Positions 10,586 to 22,833 are shown, counted from the first letter of the stretch. The stretch: 64,000 nt of DNA from Budorcas taxicolor (GCF_023091745.1 NC_068921.1:10682001-10746000); one strand, 5' to 3'. The notes: generated by a model from the letters alone, not told the origin. Numbers and translations: made by a program.

Positions 10586-11509
10586 AGAGACAGTGACAAG
10601 CCTGGAGGAGGAGGAGTGTACTCTCTGCTGCACTGCTTGCTGTAACCCAGACTCACCTCATGGTTTCACCTCATTACTAAGATGTAAAAACGAAAGCGGA
10701 GTAGGGAGTAGAATGCCTACCCTCGTCTCTGCTCAGAACGAGTCTACTCATCTCTACCCTAGGCGCGAGTCACCAAAATGCCTAGAATGACTATCTGTGC
10801 ACACAAAATGTTTACAGAGAAAAGCTTTAATTAATGAGGACCCAACTGTGGAATCAGTTAGCTAGTCTTTCTTCTCTCTTGACCTAAAGAATTACGAAAC
10901 AGCAACAAAAGAAACAGTCCTAACATAGGATAGAACTAAAATAGAATTGTCCTAAAAGAGCTACCGTCTCAAGCAATGAGGTCCCTGTTGCTGGTTGTAT
11001 TCAAGAAAAGGCTGGACAACCTACCGTAAGATGTTGTGAAGGAGATTAATGCATAGGCCAAGGGTTTGATGAAATCAGTGATTTTCAGATGTTTTAACAG
11101 CAGAGCATAGAAGAAATAAAAGTCAGGTTGCTCAGGGTGAAGAAAGGTGGGAGGCTCTGACCCCTCCATGAAGGTGCCGAGCAGTCGCTGTGAAGTCTTA
11201 GGACTCAGGAATAAAGCCAATGAGAAAAGCCAGCATTTGCACAGTATCTTGCAGTTTACAAAGTTTTCCTGTGCGTGCAGGTTATCTTGCATGTATGTTA
11301 CAGGGGAAGTTCAGACGAACATACCCTGCACTCTGTGAGAATACATATCCAGTAGCCCAAAGAAGGTGAGTGTACAATGATTTAATTGTAAACAGAGTGA
11401 TACCATGGGGTCAAGGGAGAAAGATCCTGGGGGTCTGGTGGGGGGAGCGGAGTAGAGAACTGCAGGTTCACCTATTTATAATTACAAGTTGTCCACTGAC
11501 TCCTTCAAT
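10586..11509. other. Non-coding sequence
   Basis: No gene recognised. The segment near 11235-11300 ('ttgcacagtatcttgcagtt') may be a very old MIR-like fragment, but the match is weak. Confidence 0.5.
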
Positions 11510-11790
11510 AAACACTGTAATGGGTTTTGACTCTGAGCCAGGCTCTAGTCTAGGTACTGAGACTGTGACAGCGATTAAGAATAAGAGCCCTGCTCTCAAG
11601 AAGCTTACCTTTTTTCGAGGAAGAGGCAGACACACAAACAAGACTATACCAACAGTGACTGTGTGAATACTTTCAATTAGATAACTTAAAATAGGGTGGT
11701 GGTGGAAGGCTTCCTGGAGGAGGTGGAAGGCTTCCTGGAGGAGGTGGAAGGCTTCCTGGAGGAGGTGGTGCTTGAATAAAGAAGGAGTGC
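11510..11790 (+). repeat. Ancient repeat fragment with 21-bp tandem array
   Basis: 'ctctgagccaggctctagtc' to 'ctctcaagaagcttacc' resembles the unnamed old repeat seen at 2826 and 43110. Inside it the 21-bp unit starting 'ggtggaaggcttcctggagg' is repeated exactly three times (11701-11721, 11722-11742, 11743-11763), followed by a partial fourth. Confidence 0.75.
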
Positions 11791-12058
11791 CAACCACACC
11801 AAGCTCTTAGGGAAACATATGCTGACAGAGTCAACAGTGGTGTGTGGCTCAGGAAGATCTGCTTACCAAGCCCCAGTGAGGATTCCCACCACGTAGAGAA
11901 CAGCAGAGATTGGAGATGCCAACCATCAGCAGTAGGCGCCCACAGACCACATCCCACCACCTCTCCTACAGGTTCTAAGTCTCCAAGAAAAACTCAACAT
12001 GCAAGACTGGTTGGAACAGCACTCGCAGAAAAGAGAAGCCATGCAGTAAAGCTGCATC
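11791..12058. other. Non-coding sequence
   Basis: Short stretch with no recognised feature. Confidence 0.5.
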
Positions 12059-12190
12059 GGGGCTTCCCGGTGGTCCGGTGGTTAAGACCTTGCACTTCCT
12101 GTGCAGGGGGTGCAGGTTCAATCCCCGGTTGGGGAACTAAGAACCCACACACCCCAGGGTACGACCAAAAAACCAGAAAATTTAATTTTT
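12059..12190 (+). mobile_element. CHR-type SINE
   Basis: 'ggcttcccggtggtccggtg' with 'gttaagaccttgcacttcc' is the tRNA-like head, 'gcaggttcaatccccggttg' the B box, then 'gggaactaagaacccacaca' and an A/T-rich tail. This layout is the cetartiodactyl CHR family. Confidence 0.88.
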
Positions 12191-13171
12191 TTAAAACGCA
12201 TTTGAAGTGGGTGCCAGTCTTGGCCAGTGGGTCCCAGGCAAAGACTCTGTCCACTTTCCACAGAGGGAGGGGCCAGATATACTGATGGAACTAGCAAGGG
12301 GCCTTCTGAAGCACAGGGTTAAGTGATACAAGAAATTTCACCCCAGACCCAGAACGAGGGGAAAGACCCAGAAGAGAAAGAATAATTTGGAGCCAAGGGA
12401 CAGTTTGGCACCCAGCTTCCAGTTAGGGGAAGGTTCCACGCCCTGGGCACTGATTGAGCAAGGCGCGTGGAAGGTACTAAGGCCTAAGGTGAGAATAACC
12501 ACCGACAGAGGCTCTACAGATTCCCGCATGAAAGGGAGGCTGAGCTCATTAAAACTAAGGGTAACATCCAGATTTGGGGCCTCAGTAACTAAGGAGTTGA
12601 TGGTTCCATTATTGAGATGGGAACACTTAACAGGTTCAGTGGAGGGGGCGTTAAGAATTCTATTTCAGAAATATGATAGATCAGATACCTATTAGGTATT
12701 CAGAAGCATAAAGGATGTAAGATTCTTTTTTTCTCTTCCAACCTACTTAGAGGCCATTTTCCAAAGGATGGCCTCCGAAAGCCATCATTTTTTTGAATGA
12801 GGGATAAAACTAAGGATCTGTACACCACCAAGTGACTCTAAAATATACTCTGGTCCCACAGCTGAACTATCCCTAGAGTCACAGGCATGAACATGGGATG
12901 CACTGGAGGCTCAGTAGAGGACCTGAGGTGGCTGAGTCCTCCAACAGCTGTTCGATTCTTCAGAGATCCAGTTTCAGGGGCCATGCTGATCCCAGGGCTG
13001 CTAAACCTCAGGCAGCCCCCTGCTTCAACCAAGAGGCAAAGCTGGCAGCAGGCTCAAATACCAGCCTTCGCTTTGTTCTTAGAGAAAAGCATCCTAAGCC
13101 CAGGTCATAAGACTCATCAGCCATGTCGCTTCCCTCTGGTTCCCATGCCTAACCAAGCAGGGTGCCAGGCA
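12191..13171. other. Non-coding sequence, nothing recognised
   Basis: Frames of up to about 100 codons occur on both strands without recognisable domains, consistent with chance. Confidence 0.55.
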
Positions 13172-13382
13172 TTTGTCGTTGTCTAGTTGCTAAGTCATGT
13201 CATACTCTTTGTGACCCCAGGGACTGTAATCTACCAAGCTCCTCTGTCCACGGGATTTCCCAGGCAAAAATACTGGAACAGGTTGCCATTTCCTTTCCCA
13301 GGGGATTTTCCCAACCTGGGAATCGAAGCTGTGTCTCCTGTGTGGGCAGGCAGATTCTTTACCACTGAGCCGCCAGGCAACC
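13172..13382 (-). mobile_element. Bov-tA SINE
   Basis: Plus-strand 'gttgtctagttgctaagtca' tail, 'gtgaccccagggactgtaat' body, 'ttctttaccactgagccgcc' head complement. Diverged but nearly complete. Confidence 0.93.
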
Positions 13383-13745
13383 ATGTGCCTAACCTTGAGA
13401 TCGTGTTGCAGAGATGCACACGTATTAGTTAATACGTAAACTCAGACTCGCCATTTGGAACATGGAAAACTGCCTGTGAAATAAGGGGTATGTTTTTCTG
13501 ACTAAGAAAAAGTGTTCCTTGAGGTATCTGAAGTCAGATAAATACGTAGAGGGTTGCAGCATCCCCAGTTCCCCGCTCCCCATTCTCTTTATGCTCATTT
13601 TCATGACGTGAGTCCATATGAATGAGGAGACAAGATACTGATAGAAGCGGACGGTGAAGGAAGAGTGGTGCTTCCAAAGGGCACGACCTCCAGAAGCTCT
13701 GAATGAAATACAAGGAAGGAGACGAACACTGGGGTGCACGCATCT

Positions 13746-14472
13746 TTTTGAATAGAGTTACCTCCAGACTATACTGCCCAGGAATGGAACTGCGGGACCA
13801 CATGGTAACTTTACTTTTAATTTCTTAAGGAATCTCTACACTGTTCTCCATAATGGCTCTACCAATCCAGAGAAAACTGTAATTCAAAAAGACACACGCA
13901 CCCCTATCTCCATAGCAGCACTATTCACAAAAAACCAAGACATGGAAGCAACGTAAATGTTCATCAGCAGAGGAGAGGATGAGGAAGAAGTGGTACATGT
14001 ATGTTATACAACAGAATATTACTCAGTCATAAAAAAGAATGAAGCAATGCCGTTCGCAGCAACGTGGATGGACCTAGAGAGTATTATACTACGTAAACAA
14101 GCCAGGCAGAGGAAGACAAATACCATATGGTATTGCTTATATGTGGAATCTAAAAAACAAAAAAAGATACAGATTCTATTTACACAACAGAATCTGGCCC
14201 ACAGACATAGAAAACAAACTTACTGTTACCAAAGAGGAAAGGGGAGGGAGGGATAAGTTAGGAGCTTGGGATTTACATATTTGCACTATCGTATACAAAA
14301 TAGATAACCACCGAGGACCTACTGCTTAGCACAGGGAACTACACTCAATACTTTGTAATAAAACTATAAAGGAAAAGAATTTGAAAATGAATATACATAA
14401 CTGAATCACTGTGCTATACACCTGAAACTAACACAGTATTGTAAATCAACAATAATTCAATTTTGAAAAAAT
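13746..14472 (+). mobile_element. L1 3' end (5'-truncated)
   Basis: The ORF2 C-terminal region is readable in pieces: 'cagcactattcacaaaaaac', 'acagaatattactcagtcat', 'gcaacgtggatggacctaga'. The 3' UTR follows, with 'ctgtgctatacacctgaaac' and 'tattgtaaatcaacaataat'. Many stops; no functional protein. Confidence 0.9.
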
Positions 14473-16054
14473 ATGAAGGAGGAAAGTACTGTACTTACCC
14501 CATTCCAAGAGAATGAATTGACCAGCCTGTTGAAAGACATAAACCCTGACTCATGTGATAGTTCCAGACACGCATCTTTGTGGCTACCTGTGGTTGATTT
14601 GAAGTTATTTATCAAACCACATCAGTCCAACTGGTGACAAGACTACTTTCACCAGCAATATTTCAGAGTTCTTTTCCACTCTCTTAAGGAAGCATAAGCT
14701 TCTTAAACTCCTAAGTGATCAGGTTTCTCATGACAGAGGATTATTAATTCTGATCCTTTTACAATTTGGAACTTCAATGAAATCTTCCCATTTGTCACCT
14801 CTTTAACCCAGCACAGATTTGACACCTCTCAGATTAATTTTGGTGATGAATCCGATTTCAAAGAACATTCATCCAAAGTTGAACCCATGCACCTGCTAAT
14901 GTATTTCAGTACTTTTACTAATAGCTTTAGAGAGCTTTTTAATTTATATTTCACTGTATGTTAAGATATCCTCCTTCAGTTCGCCTGCCTCTCCATGAGA
15001 ACATTTTTCATATTTCAGATTAGGACACCAAACACTAGAACTAAATGGATGAGATCATTTTAAATATTATGCAGATACCCACGCGGGTCAGGTATTTTAA
15101 TATTTTCTCATCTTTAATTTATTTCTGTACTTGTTGAATGGGGCTTCTCATGTGTCCTTTTAAGTATCTTCTTAATTTTAATGACATTTTTGAAAGTTGT
15201 TTGAGCATGTTCTGGGTGTAGACATTTTTATGAAACGGGAAGAGGCCATGGGGGTAATAAAGTAAAAGCTATTCTGGCTTGGAGCTTTTAGCACAATAAG
15301 GACACATAATGTGGCCATCAGTCTGCTCACTGATCTTGGGCAAATCACTTGACCTGTACGTCACATGGATCGAATGATGGTCATCTCATCACCACCCACC
15401 CAGCTCTCCCAAGGCAAACCTCATCAGAGTCATCACGTAGTCTGTCCTCTTCCACGTCAATGAATGGAGCCAAGGGAGAGAGATGCTGGGAGGCTCTGGG
15501 TGGGCAGGGGGCCATTAAGGATGGGACACAGGAATATCAATACCCTACAACTTCTGTCCAGGAGGAGGGGGTGTTTCCAGGAACTACTCTTTTGAGTGGC
15601 AGTACACACAGTCTTAAGTCCTCTCCCAGTTCTCCCGTCCCCATTGTTTTCCAGCTGCAGCCCCATTACTTCACCCCGATGGTCCCCTTCCTGCTCAAGC
15701 CCAGATCACCCTGATGGCTGCCTCAGCTTCCCGTTTGGTGTTCCTGCCACAGTTCTCTTCTAAAACAATTCTCTTCCCCCAGATCTGATCACCACCCACC
15801 TGCCAACAAACAAACCAACCCACCCTTAGTGATTTCCTTCCCCTACAGGAGTCAGTTCAGTTCAAAAGTATTTTCTTGAATACTTCCCAAATACCGGGCA
15901 ATCCTCAGCAACACCGCAAAAGACCTTCCAAACCTACCTGCTGGACTAAAGATGAGAATCAGATACACGGGCACAAAGCAGACACCCAAGTATCCATCTG
16001 CATTAATTTATATGCATTCAGGGATTGTTTTTTAATTGACAAAAGGAATAAAAT
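14473..16054. other. Non-coding AT-rich sequence
   Basis: No gene seen. A weak MIR-like phrase 'gatcttgggcaaatcacttg' lies near 15333. The frame at 15349-15714 (121 codons) has no domain I recognise and no splice context. Confidence 0.5.
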
Positions 16055-16920
16055 GGTGCGTGAAAAGATGTTCTACATCGCTAATTATTAGAGAAATGCA
16101 AATCAAAACTACAATGAGAGACCACCTCACACTAGCCAGAATGGTTATCACCAAAAAATCCACAAACAATAAACGCTGGAAAGGGTGCGGAGAGAAGGGA
16201 ACCCTCCTGCACTGTTGGTGGGAATGGAAATCAGCAGAGTCACTATAGAGAATAGTATGAAGATTCCTTAAAAATCTAAAAACAGAGCTACCATATGACC
16301 CTGCAATCCCACTCATGGGCATATAGCTGGAGGAAAACATGACCCAAAATGAGGCATGCACACCACTGTTCACCGCAGCACTGTTTACAATAGCCAGGAC
16401 TCGGAAGTGACCTAAACGTCCATCGACCGAGGAATTGATAGAGAAACGTGGCTCATATACACGATGGAATATTGCTCAGTCATTTAAAAAGATGAAATAA
16501 TGCCATCTGCAGCAACATGAGAGTGTCATACTGAGTGAAGTCAGTCAGACAGAGAAGGAGAAACATGTGACGTCCTTTATGCGTGGAATCTAAACAGAAA
16601 TGATGCAAATGAACCTACTTACAAAACAGACGCACAGACTTAGATAATGAACTTACGGTTGCCGGTGAGGGGAAGGGACAGTTAGGGAGTTTGGGATGAA
16701 CACCTACACACTGCTACATTTAAAAGGGATAGCCAACAAGGACATTGCTGTATAGCACATGGAATTCTCTCCATGTTACCTGGCATTCTGAATGGGGGAG
16801 GAGTTTGGGGGAAAATGGATACATATGTATGGCTGAGTCCCTTGCTGTTCACCTGAAACTACCACAGCATTGTTTGTTAATGGGCTATACCCACAAAAGA
16901 ATATAAAATGTTAAAAAGAA
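16055..16920 (+). mobile_element. L1 3' end (5'-truncated)
   Basis: 'gagaaatgcaaatcaaaact', 'ccagaatggttatcaccaaa', 'gcactgttggtgggaatgga' and 'catatgaccctgcaatccca' are the terminal ORF2 region; the tail contains 'tgaaactaccacagcattg' and an A-rich end. It is frame-broken. Confidence 0.92.
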
Positions 16921-17247
16921 ATAATGACACCTGTATAATAGTGTAATAGAGATAAAGTCAGAGGAGAGAATGAGATGGCAAATGCCTTCCCTTTATGCCT
17001 GGGGATGACTTGAAGCCCTAGTGAAGGAAGAGTTTAGGATAAAAGCTGATACGGGTTCAGGAAGGTCTACAAGATTCTGACTTGAGAACTACAGTCCTGT
17101 CTATAGGGCTAATAAAGCCCTAGAAACCTGAGCCTAGGTGTTCCTGATAGTGAAGCCCAAATGCTCAAACTCCGTCGCAGCTGCTTTCTTTAAGATGCCT
17201 TCCATCTCCATCTGTCATGAATTCTATCACGTTAAGAAATACCTATG

Positions 17248-17372
17248 AGATTTCTTTGGTGGTCCAAGGGCTGGGGCCCGGCGCTTTTATTTCCATGGCT
17301 CAGGTTCAATCCTTAGTCAGGGAACTAAAATCCCTCAAGCCACACGGCACAACCAAAGAAAAAGAAAGAAGT
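17248..17372 (+). mobile_element. CHR-type SINE
   Basis: 'gatttctttggtggtccaag' head, 'ggttcaatccttagtcaggg' B box, 'aactaaaatccctcaagcca', then 'cacaaccaaagaaaaag' tail. Diverged. Confidence 0.82.
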
Positions 17373-17697
17373 ATCTATGGCCTCAAACATCAAGGGCCAG
17401 ACCGCTGTAAGCCACTTTTCTCCTCCCAAAACTAAGTAAGCTTGCAGAAAAAAGTATCCTAGGGCATTATGTCCATAAATTAATATGAGGTTTATGCCTC
17501 TGTAACACGAGGAGCAACATATGAAACACTGATGTTTCCGATTTTCCCTTGAAGATGCACTTTGGAACTGCACGTGCATTTCCAAAATGAGTCATTAACA
17601 AGGGAAGAGGTAGAGAAAAAAATCCATGTATCCATCAAATAGATAAAGAAAATGCGGTGTACACACAAGATGGACTATGATACAGCTTTAAAAAGCA

Positions 17698-17800
17698 GCT
17701 CCAGTATTCTCGCCTGGAGAATCCCACAGACAGAGCAGCCTGGTGGGCTTCGGTCCATGGCGTAGCAGAGAGCCGGATACAACCGAGCGACTAACGCACT
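17698..17800 (+). mobile_element. Bov-A SINE fragment inside old L1
   Basis: 'ctccagtattctcgcctgga' to 'caaccgagcgactaacgcac'. A short direct repeat AAAAAG borders it on both sides, consistent with a target-site duplication, and the L1 text is continuous when the SINE is removed. Confidence 0.85.
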
Positions 17801-18080
17801 TGAAAAAGGAAGGACATTCTGGCACACACTAGAGTGTGGATGGACCTTGAGAACCTGAGGTTAAGTGAAACAAGCCAGTCACAAAAAGACACACCGCTTG
17901 TCTGAGGCAGCTAGAGTGTTTACATCCACAGAGGCAGAAAGTAGAGTGGTGGTTCTCAGAAAGTGGAGAGCTGCTGTTTCATGGAGACCAAGCTTCAGTT
18001 ACGCACGACGCGGAGAGTTCTGGAGGCGATGGTGGTGATGGCCGCACAGCAATGTACTGAATCCTACTGAGCCATACACT

Positions 18081-18808
18081 TAAAAATGGTTAAAGGAAAA
18101 CAGTGTGGAGATTCCTTAAAAAATTGCAAATAGAGCTGCCTTATGACCCAGCAATCCCACTGCTGGGCATACACACCGAGGAAACCAGAATTGAAAGAGA
18201 CACATGTACCCCAAGGTTCATTGCAGCACTGTTTATAATAGCCAGGACATGGAAACAACCTAGATGCCCATCAGCAGATGAATGGATAAGAAAGCTGCGG
18301 TACATATACACAATGGAGTATTACTCAGCCGTTAAAAAGAATACATTTGAATCAGTTCTGATGAGATGGATGAAACTGGAGCCGATTATACAGAGTGAAG
18401 TAAGCCAGAAAGAAAAACACCAATACAGTATACTGACACATATATACGGAATTTAGAAAGATGGTAATGATGACCCTGTATGCGAGACAGCAAAAGAGAC
18501 ACAGATGTATAGAACGGACTTTTGGACTCTGAGGGAGAGGGCGAGGGTGGGATGATTTGGGAGAATGGCATTGAAACATGTATACTATCATGTAAGAAAC
18601 AAAGTGCCAGTCTATGTTCGATACAGGATACAGGATGCTTGGGGCTGGTGCATGGGGATGATCCAGAGAGATGATATGGGGTGGGAGGTGGGAGGGGGAT
18701 TCAGGATTGGGAGCGCGTATACACCCGTGGTGGATTCATGTCAATGTATGGCAAAACCAATATAGTATTGTAAAGTAAAATAAAGTAAAAATAAAAATGG
18801 TTAAAGGA
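18081..18808 (+). mobile_element. Young 5'-truncated L1 with 17-bp target-site duplication
   Basis: The insert spans 18098-18791 and carries the end of ORF2 (a readable stretch of about 100 codons at 18103-18456, with 'IPLLGIHTEE' and 'YYSAVKKN') plus 3' UTR and an A-rich tail. The exact direct repeat TAAAAATGGTTAAAGGA at 18081-18097 and 18792-18808 is its target-site duplication. The host is an older L1. Confidence 0.95.
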
Positions 18809-18933
18809 GTAAATATGTATTTTACCACAACTAAAAATGTTTAAAGAAAAGCAAACAAGTATACCAGTTCCTCAAAATGGAGAGGGATAAAAGTCACCTC
18901 CAAAATTCCAGTTATCATCCTCTATATATTTAA

Positions 18934-19142
18934 CTGGCTTTCCTGGTGTCTCCGTGGTAAAGAATCTGCCTACCAATGCAGGAGATGCTGGTTCAGTCCC
19001 TGGGTCAGGAAGATCCCCTGGAGGAGGAAATGGCAACCTACTCAGTATTCTCGCCTGGAAAATCCCATGGACAGAGGAGCCTAGTGGGCTACAGTCCATG
19101 GGGTCATAAAGAATTGGGCACGACTTAGTGACTAAACAACCA
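18934..19142 (+). mobile_element. Bov-tA SINE
   Basis: Head 'ctccgtggtaaagaatctgc', B box 'ggttcagtccctgggtcagg', body 'ctcgcctggaaaatcccatg', tail 'cacgacttagtgactaaaca'. Confidence 0.95.
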
Positions 19143-20309
19143 TCTATTTAGCGGGTAACAGCTCTCACTTGACAGAGAGCTGAGGGCTCCGGTGAGGGGC
19201 AGCAGGGTTTAGACCGGGGATAGCATTTTTGAAGAACAGATCTGGGCAGCTGCAACAGCAGCAGGAAGGCCTCAGGGAAGAAGGATGTGATTGTCCCAAG
19301 TTTTTTCCTTTGTTTTTAATCTAGAATTAATCCATTACCCTGGTACCTGCAATCCTAAAAAAAAAAGAAAAAAAAAGTTATTTGTTTCAGGAACTATGTT
19401 TGTTTGTTTGTTTTTCCTACGCTTCTCTTTTTCTTGGTAAATAATTTGCTAGACCTAAGCAAGGCATTTGAGTTCTCTGGATCCCCATTTCTTTATGTAA
19501 AATAGGAGAGAAGAGGACGAGATGGCATTTAATTTTCTTCCAAGCCACAAAATCCTGATTCTATGACAAATTACCCCATTTCTACTCCCTCCTACCACAC
19601 AAAATATAATTTAACTTATCTTTCTTTCTTTCAATATTTCAAATTTTCCTCGAGCAAATTATCTCATTAAATGGAAAATATTTTCCTACATCTTGAAAAG
19701 TATAGTTCCTTTTTTTTCTTTTTGGCCTAAGATGCTTTCTTTTCATTAATACAACCACATACTTTGTTTCAATTTCAGTGATAAAGGAAAACACCGAATT
19801 ATCTCCTTGTTCACATTCCTCTTCCTCAGAAGTCACCCACTACTTCATTACCCTGGAGACTTCCTTCAAGAAAAAAGGAGGAGTGTGATAAGATGAAAAG
19901 TTTTTCTTTCTAAATTCTTTTGTAACTTGAAAGAAAATAAATGGTACTAAGAAAGCATTAACTTATGGCAGTTTTCTGTTTTAAATATCTGGAAACAGAA
20001 TAAAACTTTTTAAGACAAAGAAAAATGTAGTCCATCCTATAATACTGCAATATGACCTGGTAGGAGAATTGTTTTAGCTTCTCGTTTTCTTACTTTTTCT
20101 CTGTCAAAAAAGCATGGCGGCCATAACCCAACTTGGTGTTGGGCTGCTCTGTCAGGAACAGCCGTGTCTTGCTCATGTCTGATCCCTTTCCTGACTGATC
20201 AGGCAGTTCATTGATCGGGCAGCTGTTCTGACTGATTGGTACCCATGTCATTAAATATTTCATTATTCCCCTGCCTGTAGTTCACCTGTGGATTCCATGC
20301 TATGGAATC
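19143..20309. other. Non-coding sequence, T/A-rich
   Basis: No gene recognised. Contains short A and T tracts (near 19358-19378, with (gttt)n at 19398-19412). Nothing else identified. Confidence 0.55.
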
Positions 20310-20526
20310 CATGCTCAGTCACCTCAGTCGTGTTTGACACTTTGTGACCCCATGCATTGCAGCCCCACCGGGCTCCTCTGTCCATAGGATTATCCAAGGA
20401 AGAATACTGGAGTGGGTTGCCATGTCCTTCTCTAAGGGACCTTCCTGACCCAGGGATCAAGCCTGCACCTCTTATGTCTTCCACGTCGGCAGGCAGGTTC
20501 TTTACCATGAGCGCCACCTGGGAAGC
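20310..20526 (-). mobile_element. Bov-tA SINE
   Basis: 'tcagtcacctcagtcgtgtt' tail side, 'gtgaccccatgcattgcagc', 'gatcaagcctgcacctctta', and head complement 'gcgccacctgggaagc'. Confidence 0.93.
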
Positions 20527-21127
20527 TGTGGAAGTACTATGGTTACTGACTAGTTTGTTTGGAACAAGTAACAGAATGATACATGATACGTAAAGGAAAT
20601 GAAGTCTTCTTCTTCTAGAAAGAGGGGGGCAGGAGGGGCTTAGTACTGGCATACTTTGCTATTTTACGCTTGTCACTTCCAAAGTCCAAGAATTCAATTT
20701 TGAAATTAACATGCTTTGTAAGCTAGGATGCATATGATTCTCTTCCTTAGACAAATCAACTGTATTAAACAATACCTTGTTCTCATTCTGTTAATATTAG
20801 AGTTGATCATATTTGAACGGGCACCACCTAGTTGTCAAAAAAAAAAAAAAAAAAAACACAACCCTGAACGGTAGAATGTTAAGGATAGCATAAACCTCCC
20901 TTCTGTCACTGAATTAAATGTTTGTTCTTGATATTTAAATCCCATTTTTTCCCTAGGACTTCAGTGAACTCTGTTGAGTCTGGAAAGAAGCAATTTATTA
21001 CCTGGAAATCCAGATTTATCCACTTTTCATGGATGAATACTTCACATTTAGAAAATAGTGTAGGTTGTTCATCAAAGGATTTGACCAATGTTACCCTCAT
21101 TTTGTTTAAAAGATTTCTCACAATTAT
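20527..21127. other. Non-coding sequence with A20 tract
   Basis: A20 homopolymer at 20837-20856. No gene seen. Confidence 0.6.
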
Positions 21128-21210
21128 ATAACTCTTTTATACATAAATAATATATACATAACTTATGTTATATAATATATTATATATAACATATGATATA
21201 ATATACCGTG
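21128..21210. repeat. AT-rich low-complexity (TA-rich) tract
   Basis: Almost only A and T, with blocks such as 'ataatatattatatataaca'. Prone to local unwinding; no coding content. Confidence 0.85.
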
Positions 21211-21494
21211 TTCTCAAAAAGCATCCTCACAAGAGACTCAGAGTTCTTGGACTATGATACAGTAGCTTGTATCAGACTGACCTTCCTTCTAAGAACAAAT
21301 ATAAAATGAGTAAAATGCAAAAACATCTCTTTATGGGCATCAAAAGCATCTGGGAACAGCCAAAACAAGATCCTGGACAAAAGAAAAGTATAAGAAAGTA
21401 AGCCACACCCCTCCCAAAATATCTGCTAGTTCCTACACTTCCCGTGACAAGAAGCCAAGCATAAAGTATTTAAATAAGGCCCAAATGTCAATAA

Positions 21495-21693
21495 GGCTGG
21501 CGTGTGCTAAGTCATTTCAAACCCATGGACTGCAGCCGGCCAGGCTCCTCTGTCCGGCTTCTCCAGGCAAGAACACTAGGGGGCTGTCACATCCTCCTCC
21601 AGGGGATCTTCCTGACCCAGGGACGGAACCTGCGTCTCTCACATCCGCTGCATCGGCAGGCGGGCTCTTTACCACTGGGGCTACCTGGGGCCC
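21495..21693 (-). mobile_element. Bov-tA SINE
   Basis: 'gtgtgctaagtcatttcaaa', 'ccaggctcctctgtccggct', 'ccaggggatcttcctgaccc' and 'ctctttaccactggggctac'. Small deletions relative to other copies. Confidence 0.92.
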
Positions 21694-22374
21694 TCAGGTG
21701 CAACCCTTGAGTATAGCTCCTCTCAATATGAGGACCTACGAATACAAATCATTCACCCCACACGCTCAACACACCAGAGCACTATAACTGCGGTAACACC
21801 AGAGTACTACAACGGACTGACACTGCCACTCAAAAGTGGGGGTCAGAAGGTCAGGCTGGGGCACATAAGAGAACAAGAGTCACGTAGCAGCCACTAATCC
21901 TGTGCAGTTCTGAAGTTCACTCAGGCGTATGTTCCCAGCTCCCTGATAAGGGCTGTTTGGTTCCACCTTCCAGGATTTTGTCTCCTTCTTGGTTATTATT
22001 GCAAACTTTCTTTTCCCACAAGAAATGATCCATGTTTGCAGATAAGTAGTAGTCTCAGCCTGCTTCCTGCTTATATAAGCTCAGGGACCCAGAGGGTTTT
22101 TTTCAATTTGAACTACTTCCACCCATTGTGGTCCGAGCTTATGACGCTTCTATCAGTACAGTTCTCTTAAAGGTTTGGGCTTCCTGTGAACAGTAGTAGG
22201 ATTCACTCCACTAGACAAAACTTCACTCAGAAATCTTTTTTTGTTCCAGGCCCCAGTCTGCCTGTGTGGAAAGTCAGGAAGCTGAAGAATCACACCCTTG
22301 AGATTCTGAGAAAATTTTTGTCTAATTCAAATGGAGTGCACCCTTACATCATTCTGAAATCTTAACAATGTGCC
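21694..22374. other. Non-coding sequence, nothing recognised
   Basis: No domain-bearing frame. It lies 3' (on the minus strand) of the unidentified frame described next. Confidence 0.5.
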
Positions 22375-22833
22375 TTATAGCTGCACCCTTGAGATAATCT
22401 TTATCCTGAGATCAGGTCTGATATTGAGAGCCTTTGCCATATGTCGAGGCTGGAAATAAGATCCAGTTTTATTTTTACACTTAGTAAGCCCTGGATCCTT
22501 TATATTTTCTCTAATTTCTGCTAGAAAGTGAAAAAGTTCCTCTGTAGTTTCTTTCCTGCTCTTACATAATATTTTATCATACATGGCTAAAAATAACCAA
22601 CTAGTGCTATTGACACTCTTTCTGGAACTCTCCTCATGCAGGTTCACTACTTCATCAGGCCCATATCCTGTTGTCATGGCACACCAGGCATCAGTCACTC
22701 TGTATTTTCTGCCAGTACGTAACACATGTTGCCTTTCCTCCAGCCTCTGGTGATAATAATAGCCTCTTCCCTGTCCTTCCAGTTGCTCTAACAGTTCCTT
22801 TGAGGATCTTCCAGGATCCTCCTTCCTCCTCAT
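22375..22833 (-). CDS. Unidentified open frame, 152 codons
   Basis: I do not recognise this product. The frame is ATG-started and uninterrupted for 152 codons in AT-leaning DNA where stops should be frequent. The predicted product is highly charged, with a basic N-terminus ('MRRKEDPGRS'), a 'YYYHQRLEERQH' segment, and a C-terminal part rich in acidic and basic residues ('KETTEELFHFLAEIRENI'). It has no signal peptide or membrane segment. A BovB fragment begins about 85 bp to the right on the opposite strand and may have truncated whatever lay there. It could be an exon of an unknown transcript, a fragment of an old retroelement or processed pseudogene, or chance. I give it low confidence as a real gene. 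Confidence 0.25.
   Translation of the reverse strand: MRRKEDPGRSSKELLEQLEGQGRGYYYHQRLEERQHVLRTGRKYRVTDAWCAMTTGYGPDEVVNLHEESSRKSVNSTSWLFLAMYDKILCKSRKETTEELFHFLAEIRENIKDPGLTKCKNKTGSYFQPRHMAKALNIRPDLRIKIISRVQL

Larger units (their letters stand above)
17610..18840 (+). mobile_element. Old L1 (L1M-type) 3' end, interrupted twice
   Basis: Old L1 3' sequence runs 17610-17697, 17801-18097 and 18792-18840. Landmarks are 'caagccagtcacaaaaagac', 'gaaagtagagtggtggttct', 'gatggtggtgatggccgcac' and 'cacttaaaaatggttaaa', then 'tttaccacaactaaaaatg' after the second interruption. It holds a Bov-A fragment and a younger L1. Confidence 0.85.
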
